A DNA stretch of 64,000 bases from Actinocorallia sp. API 0066 (lineage in GTDB: Bacteria; Actinomycetota; Actinomycetes; Streptosporangiales; Streptosporangiaceae), in contig NZ_JAJLQY010000014.1 in the NCBI RefSeq assembly GCF_020991275.1, positions 115,387-179,386 of the forward strand, in the 5' to 3' direction. Positions within the stretch are counted from its first letter, which is position 1. Every line of letters starts with the position of its first letter. Position numbers and translations under genes: made by a program. The notes beneath the pieces were generated by a model, which did no database searches, had not been told where the DNA came from, and saw only the letters and a program-made list of their open reading frames with translations. This document shows, in pieces, positions 27,960 through 36,400 of this stretch.

Positions 27960-28589
27960 TCAGACCAGCCGCCGCGCCGCCGCCCACCGGCTCAACTCGT
28001 GCCGGTTGGACAGTTGGAGCTTGCGCAGCACGCTGCTCACATGCGTCTCAACCGTCTTGACCGAGATGAACAACTCCTTGGCGATCTCCTTGTAGGCGTA
28101 GCCGCGCGCGATGAGCCGCAGCACCTCGCGCTCCCGCGCGGTGAGCTGGTCCAACTCGGGGTCGGCGGCGGGCGCGTCGGTGGCGCTGAACGCGTCAAGG
28201 ACAAACCCGGCGAGGCGGGGCGAGAACACCGCGTCCCCCTCGGCCACCCTGCCGATCGCGTCCGTCAGCTCAGGCCCGGAGATGGTCTTCGTCACATAAC
28301 CCCGGGCGCCGCCCCGGACCACCCCGATGACGTCCTCAGCCGCGTCCGACACCGAAAGCGCCAGGAACCGGACGCCCTTGGACGGCAGGATCCGGCGCAG
28401 CACCTCCACCCCGCCGCCGCCCGGCAGATGGACGTCCAGGAGCACCACCTCGGGCTCCGTCGCGGTGATCACCTCGACCGCCGAGTCCACGTCGGCCGCC
28501 TCCCCGACCACCTCGATCTGGGGGCCGAGCTCGGCGCGCACGCCGGTCCGGAACATCTGGTGGTCGTCCACCAGCACCACACGCGTCAC
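27960..28589 (-). CDS. NarL/LuxR-type response regulator
   Basis: 209 aa. Receiver domain: acidic pocket DDHQMF, phospho-acceptor Asp in VVLLDVHLPGGGG, LALSVSD and conserved Lys in YVTKTISG. C-terminal LuxR helix-turn-helix: LTAREREVLRLIARGYAYKEIAKELFISVKTVETHVSSVLRKL. Translationally coupled to the histidine kinase upstream (4-base ATGA overlap at 28586-28589), so it is its cognate regulator. Likely controls the divergent PspC/LiaF-like genes or itself. Confidence 0.95.
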   Translation of the reverse strand: MTRVVLVDDHQMFRTGVRAELGPQIEVVGEAADVDSAVEVITATEPEVVLLDVHLPGGGGVEVLRRILPSKGVRFLALSVSDAAEDVIGVVRGGARGYVTKTISGPELTDAIGRVAEGDAVFSPRLAGFVLDAFSATDAPAADPELDQLTAREREVLRLIARGYAYKEIAKELFISVKTVETHVSSVLRKLQLSNRHELSRWAAARRLV

Positions 28590-29725
28590 TTCTTCAGCTC
28601 CAACCTGATCTCGGTGCCCTCACCCGGCGCGCTACGCACCCGCGCGGTGCCGCCGTGCCGCTCCATCCGGCCGATGATCGAGCCCCGCACCCCCATTCTG
28701 TCCTCCGGGACGGCGTCCAGGTCGAATCCCTTGCCCCGGTCCCGGACGAAGATCTCCAGTTCGTCGCCCGCCACCTCGGCGTACACCGAGACACTCGGCG
28801 CGCCCGAGTACTTCGCCGCGTTCACCATGGCCTCGCGGGCCGCCTGGACCATCGCCGCGATCCGCTCGTCCAGCGGGCAGTCGCCCACGCACACCACCTC
28901 GATGGGGACGCCGTGCAGGTCCTCGACCTCGGCCGTCGTCTCCCGCACCGCCGCCGCGAACATCTGGGACGAGTCCGACTTCGGCTGGTACAGCCAGGCG
29001 CGCAGATCACGCTCCTGCGACCGCGCCAGCCGCGCGACCTCCTTGGGGTCGTGCGCCCTGCGCTGGATCAGCGTCAGCGTGTGCAGCACCGAGTCATGGA
29101 TGTGCGCCGCGACCTCGGCCCGCTCCTGCGACCGGACGCGCTCGGCCCGCTCCTCGTCCAACTCCTGCCACAGCTTCACCAGCCACGGCGTGATGATCAC
29201 CGTCACGCCGCTGAGGATGATCGCGGTGGCCAGCAGCACCTGCGGGATCTCCTGCGGCGACACCCGCTGCGCGAAGAACCCGCCCACCCCGGCGATCACC
29301 AGCACCGCGCCCAGCAGGCTCCGCCACCACATGCCCTGCGGCAGCACCGCCCAACGCTCCCGCTGGTCGCGGCTCGCCTGCTGCCACAGGATCACCGCGC
29401 CTATCCCGACGACGAGCACCGGCCACAAGGCGACCTGCGCAAGGCCCGTCACCCCGGTGAGCAGCGAGAGCCCGCCACCCAGGAGCGTGTAAGCCAGAAG
29501 CTGCCAGGGGTTGCGCCGCCGGGACTCCTCCTCCCGCGCGGGAGTGAGGATCCAGAAGGCCGCGTAAGCCGCGATGCCGTAAGGCCCGGCCGCGCCCAAC
29601 ACAACAAAGGCGAGCCTGACGACGAACGGCTCCACCCCGAGCTGCCCGGCGAGGCCCGCGCAGACCCCGGCCACCAGCCGCCCGTCACGCCGCCTCTCCA
29701 GACGGACCATCTCCCCGGAGCTCAT
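28586..29725 (-). CDS. PspC-domain sensor histidine kinase
   Basis: 379 aa. Residues about 7-65 are a PspC domain (LERRRDGRLVAGVCAGLAGQLGV, AFVVLGAAGPYGIAAYAAFWILTP). Further helices (LLAYTLLGGGLSLLTGVTG, VALWPVLVVGIGAVILW, SLLGAVLVIAGVGGFF, LLATAIILSGVTVIIT) give a multi-pass sensor. The HisKA_3-type box has the phospho-His in AEVAAHIHDSVLHTLTLIQ. The ATPase part shows REAMVNAAKYSGA (N box), VRDRGKGFD and GEGTEIRLEL. Likely senses envelope state and phosphorylates the overlapping response regulator gene product. Divergent from the PspC/LiaF-like gene at 29839. Confidence 0.93.
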   Translation of the reverse strand: MSSGEMVRLERRRDGRLVAGVCAGLAGQLGVEPFVVRLAFVVLGAAGPYGIAAYAAFWILTPAREEESRRRNPWQLLAYTLLGGGLSLLTGVTGLAQVALWPVLVVGIGAVILWQQASRDQRERWAVLPQGMWWRSLLGAVLVIAGVGGFFAQRVSPQEIPQVLLATAIILSGVTVIITPWLVKLWQELDEERAERVRSQERAEVAAHIHDSVLHTLTLIQRRAHDPKEVARLARSQERDLRAWLYQPKSDSSQMFAAAVRETTAEVEDLHGVPIEVVCVGDCPLDERIAAMVQAAREAMVNAAKYSGAPSVSVYAEVAGDELEIFVRDRGKGFDLDAVPEDRMGVRGSIIGRMERHGGTARVRSAPGEGTEIRLELKK

Positions 29726-29838
29726 AACCCGATGTTCACACGCCCGCGCGGCGCGCGCATCGGGGCAGCACCCCCGAAAGGCTCTCAGGGTCGGATCAGG
29801 GCTTCCCCGGATACCGGCCGACGCACCCGTGAGGGAGC

Positions 29839-31128
29839 ATGGTGCGTATGACGACCGACAGGCTCACCCGGGGCTCCGAGGGCCGGCTCGTCGCGGGGGT
29901 CTGCGCCGGACTCGGCAGGTACACCGGGATCGACCCGCTCGTGTACCGGATCGGCTGGGGCGTGCTCCTCTTCGTGACGTGGACCACCGTTCCCCTCTAC
30001 GTGCTCGCCGCCGTGATGATGGCCGAGCCGGACGGCGCGCCCGGCATCGTCGAACGGCACACCCGCCGCGTCATCGACGGCGGCGCCGTGCTCGCCCTGC
30101 TCGGCCTCGCGCTCGCGGGCGGCGTGATCATCGACCTCGTCGTCTCCGGCGCCGCCGGCCACCTCGACGCCGACGCGCTCGGCGCCACCATGGTGGTGCT
30201 GCTCATCGCGCTGATCGCGCAGGCCAGGAACGTCGATCTCGTCGCGACGGCGCGCGGCCTGCCGGAGCGGCTGCGCGGCACGCCGATGCCCGAGCCCGCC
30301 GGTCCCGCGTCGTTCACCGTCGCCTCCGCCACCGTGGCGCCGGGGCCCACCGTCGAGGTCGAGTGGATCGACCTGGCGACGCTCAAGCCGTTCAAGGTCC
30401 GGGTGCCCGCCGACGAGGCGGCGAGCGGCCAGCCGGAGGCCCGCCCTTCGCGGCCCTGGACGCCGCCGTCCCCGCCGCAGCCGGACGGGCCCGGCAGGCC
30501 CGCGCCGAAGCAGCGTCAGGGGCGGGCGCTCAGCCTGATCACCCTCACGCTGGCGCTCGCCGCCGCTGCCGCCGCGACCGTCGCGGCAGGCGGCGACATC
30601 GCCGAGCAGCAGGCGCAGCAGCTCGCCTTGGCGGCGGGGCTCGGCGTGATCGGCCTCGGCCTGGTCACCGGCACCTGGTTCGGGCGGCCGCGCGGGCTCG
30701 TCGCCGTCGGCACCCTGCTGTCCCTGGCCCTGCTGACCAGCGCCGCGACGACGGAGCTGCCGCCCGGCAGCAGGTTCGGCGACGTGCACTGGCGGCCCGT
30801 CGACCCCAACGCCACCCAGCCCTACCGGATCGTCGCGGGCACCGGCACGCTCGACCTGACCACGCTGTCGCTGGAGCCGGGGCGGCGCTACCGGGTGGAC
30901 GCCAGGCTCGGCCTCGGCGGCATCCGGATCATGCTCCCGGCGCACGCCAGGGTGGAGCTGCACGCCGCGACGGGCCTCGGCGACATCACCGTCGACAAGA
31001 AGATCAACAGCGGCCCACGGGTCAGGGTCGACCAGGTGCTCGACGGTTCCGGCAACAACCCGCCGACCCTGGAGATCCACGTCAGAGGCAGAATCGGCGA
31101 CGTGGAGGTGATCCGAGGTGCCGCATAA
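29839..31128 (+). CDS. PspC-domain membrane protein with LiaF-like C-terminal domain
   Basis: 429 aa. N-terminal PspC domain (RLTRGSEGRLVAGVCAGLGRY, WGVLLFVTWTTVPLYVLAAVMM), more hydrophobic helices near 75-125 and 225-300, a Pro-rich linker near 195-220, and a C-terminal beta domain with RIVAGTGTLDLTTLSLEPG, VDARLGLGGIRIMLPA and TGLGDITVDKK that resembles the LiaF/DUF4097 beta-solenoid. Such proteins act with LiaS/LiaR-type systems. Start may be 29839, 29842 (best spacing to GAGGGA) or 29848. The divergent kinase shares the PspC domain, so this looks like one envelope-stress module. Confidence 0.87.
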   Translation: MVRMTTDRLTRGSEGRLVAGVCAGLGRYTGIDPLVYRIGWGVLLFVTWTTVPLYVLAAVMMAEPDGAPGIVERHTRRVIDGGAVLALLGLALAGGVIIDLVVSGAAGHLDADALGATMVVLLIALIAQARNVDLVATARGLPERLRGTPMPEPAGPASFTVASATVAPGPTVEVEWIDLATLKPFKVRVPADEAASGQPEARPSRPWTPPSPPQPDGPGRPAPKQRQGRALSLITLTLALAAAAAATVAAGGDIAEQQAQQLALAAGLGVIGLGLVTGTWFGRPRGLVAVGTLLSLALLTSAATTELPPGSRFGDVHWRPVDPNATQPYRIVAGTGTLDLTTLSLEPGRRYRVDARLGLGGIRIMLPAHARVELHAATGLGDITVDKKINSGPRVRVDQVLDGSGNNPPTLEIHVRGRIGDVEVIRGAA

Positions 31129-31306
31129 GACCGATCCCGGCGCCCTGGTCGCGGGCGTCTTCTTCCTCACCGTCGCCGCCCTCTTCACCGCCGCCGCCCT
31201 CACCTGGCTGGACCCCGTCCCCCTCCGCCACCTGGCCCCAGCCCTGGCCACCGGCTTCGCCCTGGTCCTCCTGATCCGCCTCCTCACCCGCTCCCGCCGC
31301 CCCTAA
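31118..31306 (+). CDS. small membrane protein (62 aa)
   Basis: GTG 31118 lies inside the end of the PspC/LiaF-like gene (11-base overlap), so translation is coupled. Two helices: ALVAGVFFLTVAALFTAAALTW and LAPALATGFALVLLIRLL, ending in a basic tail LTRSRRP. No family recognised; likely an accessory of the PspC module in the inner membrane. Confidence 0.75.
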   Translation: MPHKTDPGALVAGVFFLTVAALFTAAALTWLDPVPLRHLAPALATGFALVLLIRLLTRSRRP

Positions 31307-31338
31307 CCCCGCCCGCCCCACCCCGCCAACCCTTCAGC

Positions 31339-31740
31339 GCCAATCGAACACAGCCCGAGCAGTCGGGCGCCCCCGAGGTCGCCCCGTAGGCCCCCAGGGC
31401 CGAAGGGGCAGCGCCGGGCCCGCAAAGCGCCCAGCCCCCCGGGCCAATCGAACACAGCCCGAAGAGGCAGCGCCAAGCCCACAAAACGCCCGGCCCCCCG
31501 GGCCAATCGAACACAGCCCGAAGAGGCAGCGCCAAGCCCACAAAACGCCCGGCCCCCCGGGCCAATCGAACACAGCCCGGGGGGTCGGGCGCTCCCGGTG
31601 TTGCCCCGTAGGCCCCCAGGGCCGGAGGGGCAGCGCCGGGCTCGCAAAGCGCCCGGCCCCTCGGGCCAATTCAACACAGCCCGGAGGGGCGGCGCCGGGC
31701 TCGCAAAGCGCCCGGCCCTCCGGGCCAATTCAACGCGCGT
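31339..31740. repeat. intergenic array of 59-bp and 104-bp direct repeats
   Basis: Five copies plus a partial sixth begin with GCCAATCGAACACAGCCC or GCCAATTCAACACAGCCC. Copies start at 31339 (104 bp), 31443 (59), 31502 (59), 31561 (104), 31665 (59) and 31724 (partial). The two at 31443 and 31502 are identical. The 104-bp forms carry an extra 45 bp with CCCCGTAGGCCCCCAGGGCC. Each unit contains a hairpin of the type GCCCGG-CCCC-CCGGGC. The array fills the gap between convergent genes and the last partial unit covers the stop codon of the cysteine dioxygenase gene. Because 59 is not a multiple of 3, all overlapping minus-strand ORFs here are shadows. Confidence 0.9.
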
Positions 31741-32149
31741 AGGCGTGGAGGGTGATGGCGTAGCCGTCGCCGGGGTTGACGACTTCGTGCATGTGGTCGC
31801 CGGTCTGGACGCGGACGCGGTTGGCGCGTAGCGGCCTGGCGTAGGCGCCGTCGTCGCCGACGGCGACCTCGGCGAGTTCGCCCGCGATCACCGTCAGGAC
31901 CTGGAGGTGGCCGCCGTGGTCGTGCGCGGGGAGCCGGAAGCCGGGCGGCCAGACGATCAGGGTGAGCCCGCCGTCGAGATCGACCCGCACCCGCTCGCCG
32001 GGGACGAACCGCACAAGATGCCACCACTCGTGCGGGCGGGAGGCGGCCTCACGGACACGCCAGGCCAGTTGGCCCACGGTCGGGGCGGCTGCCGGGTTCA
32101 CCGGGCCCTGGGCGGCCATGGTGAGATCGGGAAAAGTCTCAACCTTCAC
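31730..32149 (-). CDS. cysteine dioxygenase family protein
   Basis: 139 aa cupin. Metal-binding His residues lie in AHDHGGHLQVLTVIAGEL and a later His in DHMHEVVNPGDGYAITLHAYA, matching cysteine dioxygenase-type enzymes (short bacterial form), which oxidise cysteine or a related thiol to the sulfinate. GTG 32149 is preceded by AAGGA at suitable spacing. A small frame encoding MFSAFSCCCR ends 46 bases upstream and is probably a cysteine-responsive leader. The substrate (cysteine versus 3-mercaptopropionate) cannot be told from sequence. Confidence 0.85.
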   Translation of the reverse strand: MKVETFPDLTMAAQGPVNPAAAPTVGQLAWRVREAASRPHEWWHLVRFVPGERVRVDLDGGLTLIVWPPGFRLPAHDHGGHLQVLTVIAGELAEVAVGDDGAYARPLRANRVRVQTGDHMHEVVNPGDGYAITLHAYAR

Positions 32150-32195
32150 GGAAAGATCCTTCGGGTGGTCGACTGACGGGTCGGGAAGACGCGGG

Positions 32196-32228
32196 TCAGC
32201 GACAACAACACGAGAAGGCGGAGAACAT
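32196..32228 (-). CDS. poly-cysteine leader peptide (MFSAFSCCCR)
   Basis: Ten-codon frame with three consecutive Cys codons just before its Arg and stop. ATG 32228 has no ribosome site, but TAGAGT sits 7 bases upstream, which places the transcription start on the A of the ATG, i.e. leaderless translation. It lies 46 bases before the cysteine dioxygenase start. In mycobacteria, leaderless poly-cysteine short ORFs act as cysteine-responsive attenuators of sulfur genes; this looks like the same device. Confidence 0.6.
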   Translation of the reverse strand: MFSAFSCCCR

Positions 32229-32235
32229 GCGCGTC

Positions 32236-32263
32236 ACTCTACCCGGCCTCGGCGCCCACGTCA
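32236..32263 (-). promoter_or_regulatory. promoter for the leaderless Cys leader
   Basis: On the minus strand: -10 TAGAGT (32236-32241) and a possible -35 TGACGT (32258-32263) with 16-bp spacing; transcription start predicted at the leader ATG, 7 bases beyond the -10. Confidence 0.5.
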
Positions 32264-32430
32264 TGTGAACCCCCCAACACCCCGGGAAGCCCCGTGACGG
32301 CCTTTCGGGCGGCGCGCGCTGCCCCCCGGAAGAGCGCACGGGCATGCCGGTAAGAGACCCCAGGTGGCAGCGCCGGGGCCGCGCGCCGTAGGGTTTCGCG
32401 CGGAACCAGGCCGGAACCAGGGAGGCCCCC

Positions 32431-33489
32431 ATGGAATTCGACGCCGCCTCGCGGTTCGGCAAGACGCTGGAGTTCGACACCGCGTTCACCCTCGCGACCG
32501 ATCCCGACACCGCCTGGCATCTCCTCCTGGACGTGCCCCGCGTGACCCCGCACCTGCCCGGCGCCACCCTGGAGTCCAGCGCCGACGACGAGCACCACGG
32601 CAAGATCAAGATCCGCTTCGGCGCCACCACCGTCACCTTCAAGGGCACCGTGCGCATCGCCGTCCTGGACGACCTGACCCGCACCGCCATCCTGGAGGCC
32701 ACCGCCCGCGAGGCCCGAGGCCCCGGCACCGCCACCGCCTCCTTCCAAGCCACGATCCTCCCCACCGAAACCCCCGCCCTCTCCCGCGTCACCCTGCACA
32801 TCCGCGCCACCCTCACCGGCCGTTCCGCCGCCCTCCCCACCCCCCTCCTCCACGAGACCGCCACCAAACTCCTCACCCGCCTCGCCACCACCCTCCCCCT
32901 CCCCAACACCCCCCAACCTCCCCCCACCGCCACCCCCACCTCACCCCCAGCAACCCCCACCTCACCTCCGGCAACCCCCGCCCTCCCCACCAAGTCCAAC
33001 ACCAAGGCCCCAGCCAAAACCGAACCCGCCGCACCCTCCCCGGAACCCGAACCCGACACACAACCAGCTCCCCCCAGCGCCCCCGCCCTTCCCGGTGGGT
33101 CCGGGGCCGAGGCGACTTTCGAGGAGCGTGTCGCGGAGGCCGTGCGGCCCTCGGAGTTCGTGCCTTCCGGGGAGTCCGAGGTCGAGGCGGCTTTGGTGGA
33201 GCGCGGTGCGGAGATCGCGCGGTCTGCTGAGGTCGTCGCCGAGGTGGTTCTGGAGTCTGAGGGTGTTGTGGAGGCCGGGTTGGGTGTTGGGGTGGTTTCG
33301 GCGGTTGTGGGGGGCGGGCAGGGCGGCGAGGGTTCGGTTGGGGGCGGGGCGGAGGTCTTGTTGGCCGGGTCGGTGTTTCGGGGTGCGGCTCGGGTGGGTT
33401 CGGGTTGGCGGAAGGTGGTGGCGGTGGTGGGTCTTGGGGTTGTGGTGGTTTGGGTGGTTCGCGGGGTGGTGCGGTGGGTCAAGGGGTGA
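32431..33489 (+). CDS. CoxG/SRPBCC-domain membrane-anchored protein
   Basis: 352 aa. Residues about 10-150 form a CoxG-type SRPBCC domain (FTLATDPDTAWHLLLDVPRVTPHLPGATLE, KIKIRFGATTVTFKGTVRI, GRSAALPTPLLHE). A 120-residue Pro/Thr/Ala then Glu-rich linker follows, and the end is one helix (VVAVVGLGVVVVWVVRGVVRW) that would anchor it in the membrane; anchored CoxG-like proteins are common in actinomycetes. ATG 32431 follows AGGGAGG. Base use switches abruptly near 33100 from C-rich to G/T-rich on the coding strand. The 3' end overlaps the convergent gene by 11 bases. Role unknown; CoxG proteins assist CO dehydrogenase maturation or bind lipids. Confidence 0.75.
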   Translation: MEFDAASRFGKTLEFDTAFTLATDPDTAWHLLLDVPRVTPHLPGATLESSADDEHHGKIKIRFGATTVTFKGTVRIAVLDDLTRTAILEATAREARGPGTATASFQATILPTETPALSRVTLHIRATLTGRSAALPTPLLHETATKLLTRLATTLPLPNTPQPPPTATPTSPPATPTSPPATPALPTKSNTKAPAKTEPAAPSPEPEPDTQPAPPSAPALPGGSGAEATFEERVAEAVRPSEFVPSGESEVEAALVERGAEIARSAEVVAEVVLESEGVVEAGLGVGVVSAVVGGGQGGEGSVGGGAEVLLAGSVFRGAARVGSGWRKVVAVVGLGVVVVWVVRGVVRWVKG

Positions 33490-36400
33490 TGGGGTGGCGG
33501 GCGAGGAGGTGGTCGATGGCCCGGGCGGCGGCGGTGCCGGTTTCGGCGGGGGTGAAGCGGGCGGTGAAGGAGTGGCGGGTGCGGCGGAAGGTGGCGGCCA
33601 CCTCGTCGGTTGAGGCGAGGGCGTCGAGGAGCGCGGACGGGCTGTGCGCGACGGGGCCGGGCACGGTCGCCTCGTAGGGCAGCAGGAAGCCCGGATTGTC
33701 CCGGTGGGCCGCGAGGTCGTACGGATAGAAGATCATCGGCCGGTGGGTGAGCGCGAAGTCGAACATCGCGGACGAGTAGTCGGTGACGAGCACGTCGGCG
33801 ATCAGGTAGAGCTCGGTGATGTCCGGGTACCAGGTGACGTCGCGGACGAAGGCGTCGTCGCGCAGGCCGGTGCCGCCGGTCGCCGGGTGGGCGCGCAGCA
33901 GCAGCACATGCCCGCCGCCGAGCCGGGCCCGCGCCTCCGCCAGGTCGAAGCGGAGATCGAACCGGGCGGTGCCGCCCGGTGCCGTCCCCCCGCGCCACGC
34001 CGGGACATAAAGGACGATCCGCCGGTCGGCGGGCAGCCTCAGCCGGTCCCGGACACGCGCGGCCCGCGCGGCGGCGTCCGGCGCGAACAGGAGGTCGTTG
34101 GCGGGCGAGCCGATCTCCAGCACCTCCCCCTGGTGCCCGAGCCCCTCGCGTAGCAGCGCGGTCGCCTGTGGGCCGGGCGAGAACAGCACGTCGGCGGGCA
34201 CCCCGGGCGCCTCCATCGGGCGGCACAGCGAGACGCCGGGCCCGGTCCGCAGCCACGTGCGCCCGTCCCCCGGCTTGTGCCACGGCTGCGGCGCCCCGTC
34301 ACTGACGACGTACCGTGCGCGCGCGAGCAACCGGTACGCCTCCCGCGTCCCGGTCCCGACGATCCTGGCGCCCTCGGGGGCGGTGAACCTGTCGTCGGAG
34401 CTCAGCCACACCAGGTCGAGCCCGGTGTCGCGGCGGCGCAGCTCCTCGAAGACGGCGCGCGGCCCGCCCGCGCAGGTCGCGCCCCTGCCGCTGAGGAACA
34501 CCGCGGTGTCGGTGACCGGCTCGGTCCGGTACCTCGGGTACGCCTCCTCGCGCAGCTTCCGTTGGGCGTAGGCGCCGCATTCGTCGTCGGCCAGCGCGCG
34601 CGCTGCCCGCAGCCGGAGCCCCTCGCCGTACGTCGGCTCGTAGACGCGTCCCGCCACGACGAGTTCAGGCGGCAGCGCCGGGAGCAGTCGCCTTTCGAGG
34701 ACGACGGGCCGCTCCCCTTCCGGCAGTTCCACGAGCAGTTCCCAGGTGCCCGCCGCCAGGGGCGCCCGCCCGCTCGGCCCCGGCAGGTCGGCCGGGTTGA
34801 GCGTGATCCGGAAGCCGTCGCCCGACCAGACGACGGGCAGCCGGTGCCGCAGGTGCCCGCACCGCAGGAGCACGTCACCCGGTCGCAGGTCGGGCGTCGA
34901 GCACCGGCCGTCCATGACGAGGGCGCCGTGGTCCCAGCGCAGGTCGGTGAGGGTGAGCCCGGCGGGCCTGACCACCACGGCCAGGGCCCCGTACCTGGTC
35001 CTGGTGACGGCGAGCTCGGTGTCGCCGTCGGCCCAGCGCGCCTCCGCGACGGAGGGTTCGGCGAGCGGCGTGAACTTCTGGTCGTCGGCGGCGATCCGCA
35101 GGTCCCACTGGGCGCTTCCGGCGAACGTGTCGTTCCTGGACGTGTTGAGCTTGGCCAGGGGCACCTCGACGGTGAAGATCTGCCCCTCCCGCCGGACGGG
35201 GAAGGCGAGCCGCCGGGTCCCGCACGTGGCCACCAGCGCGGTCTCGCCGTGCGCGGACACCCAACCCCGCGCCGTGAGCAGCCCCTCCTCGTCGACCGAG
35301 GTGGACGTCACGAGCGCGCGGATGCGCCGTACCCGGACGAACAGGCCCTCCTCGTCGTACATGGCCTGTGCCCTGAATCCGACGCCCACGTGCAGGTGAG
35401 GGGTCCAGCTTGCCCGGCCCGCCATCGGGCGGCCAAGCGGAGCCGTCCGCTTCAGCCCGCCCGAGGACAGTTCGAGGACGACCCGCCAATCACCACGGGG
35501 AAGCGCGGGGATCTCCAGGACGAACCCCGAGGCGTCGTGGGAGACGGCCGACTGCGCGGACGCCACGGTGGCCTCGGGCGCGGGCACCCTGCGCAGCCCA
35601 CAGCGCCGCCGCTTACCCGTCTTCGCTTCGACGACCCAGGCACGCATCCTGTCCTGCGGCAGCGTCTCGATCCGGGAGATGTAGGCGTGCCCTTCGAGGA
35701 ACAGGACGTCGCCCTCCCACCAGACGTCCTTGACGCGCGTCCGGAGCTGGAGTTCGTCCGTCACGTCGTACACGTCGTCGGGGACGCCGACCTCAGGGTC
35801 GTGCAGGAAGGGGTAGGCGGCGAGCCAGCGGCGCCGCACCCGGCCGCAGCGCACGACGGGCGCGGACTCGGCTTCGGCCTCGCCCCGCAGCACCTCGCCG
35901 AGTTCGGCGAGCATGCCCCTGCCGAGCAGGTGGTTGCGCAGCCGCACGTGGGACGGCAGGTCGCGGCCGGCGGCGGGGTCGAGCCCGGCGACGAACTCGC
36001 GGATCCGCGCGGCGGCCCCGGCGTCGGCGGACGCGTCGAGGGCCCAGGCGAGCTTCGGCAGGTCGAATTCCAGGATGAACCTGTCGAAGGCGGGCAGCGC
36101 GGAGCGGGCTTCGGCGGCGATCACCTCGCGCATCTCGCGGAGCACGGCGAGCCGGTCCCAGGCGTTGGCGGGCTCGCCCGACCGCTCCGTGATCGACGCC
36201 TCCCCCGCGTCCCGTACCCGCCACAGATAGACGGGCCCGCTCAGCACGTCGACGCTCCGCGCGCGCACGTGCGAGCGCAGAGCGACGGGGATGTCCTCGT
36301 ACAGCCCTGCCGCGAACTCCAGCCCGGTGCGGTCCCAGAAGGAGCGCCGCCACACCTTGTTCCAGACGATCCGGTCGGCCACGAGGTCGGGGAAGCGGCT

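Noticed and set aside
31303..31728. Overlapping minus-strand ORFs in the repeat array
   Set aside because: Repeat unit of 59 bases shifts frame each copy; the peptides only mirror the repeat.
31339..31740. CRISPR array
   Set aside because: Direct repeats are contiguous units without unique spacers and there are no cas genes.
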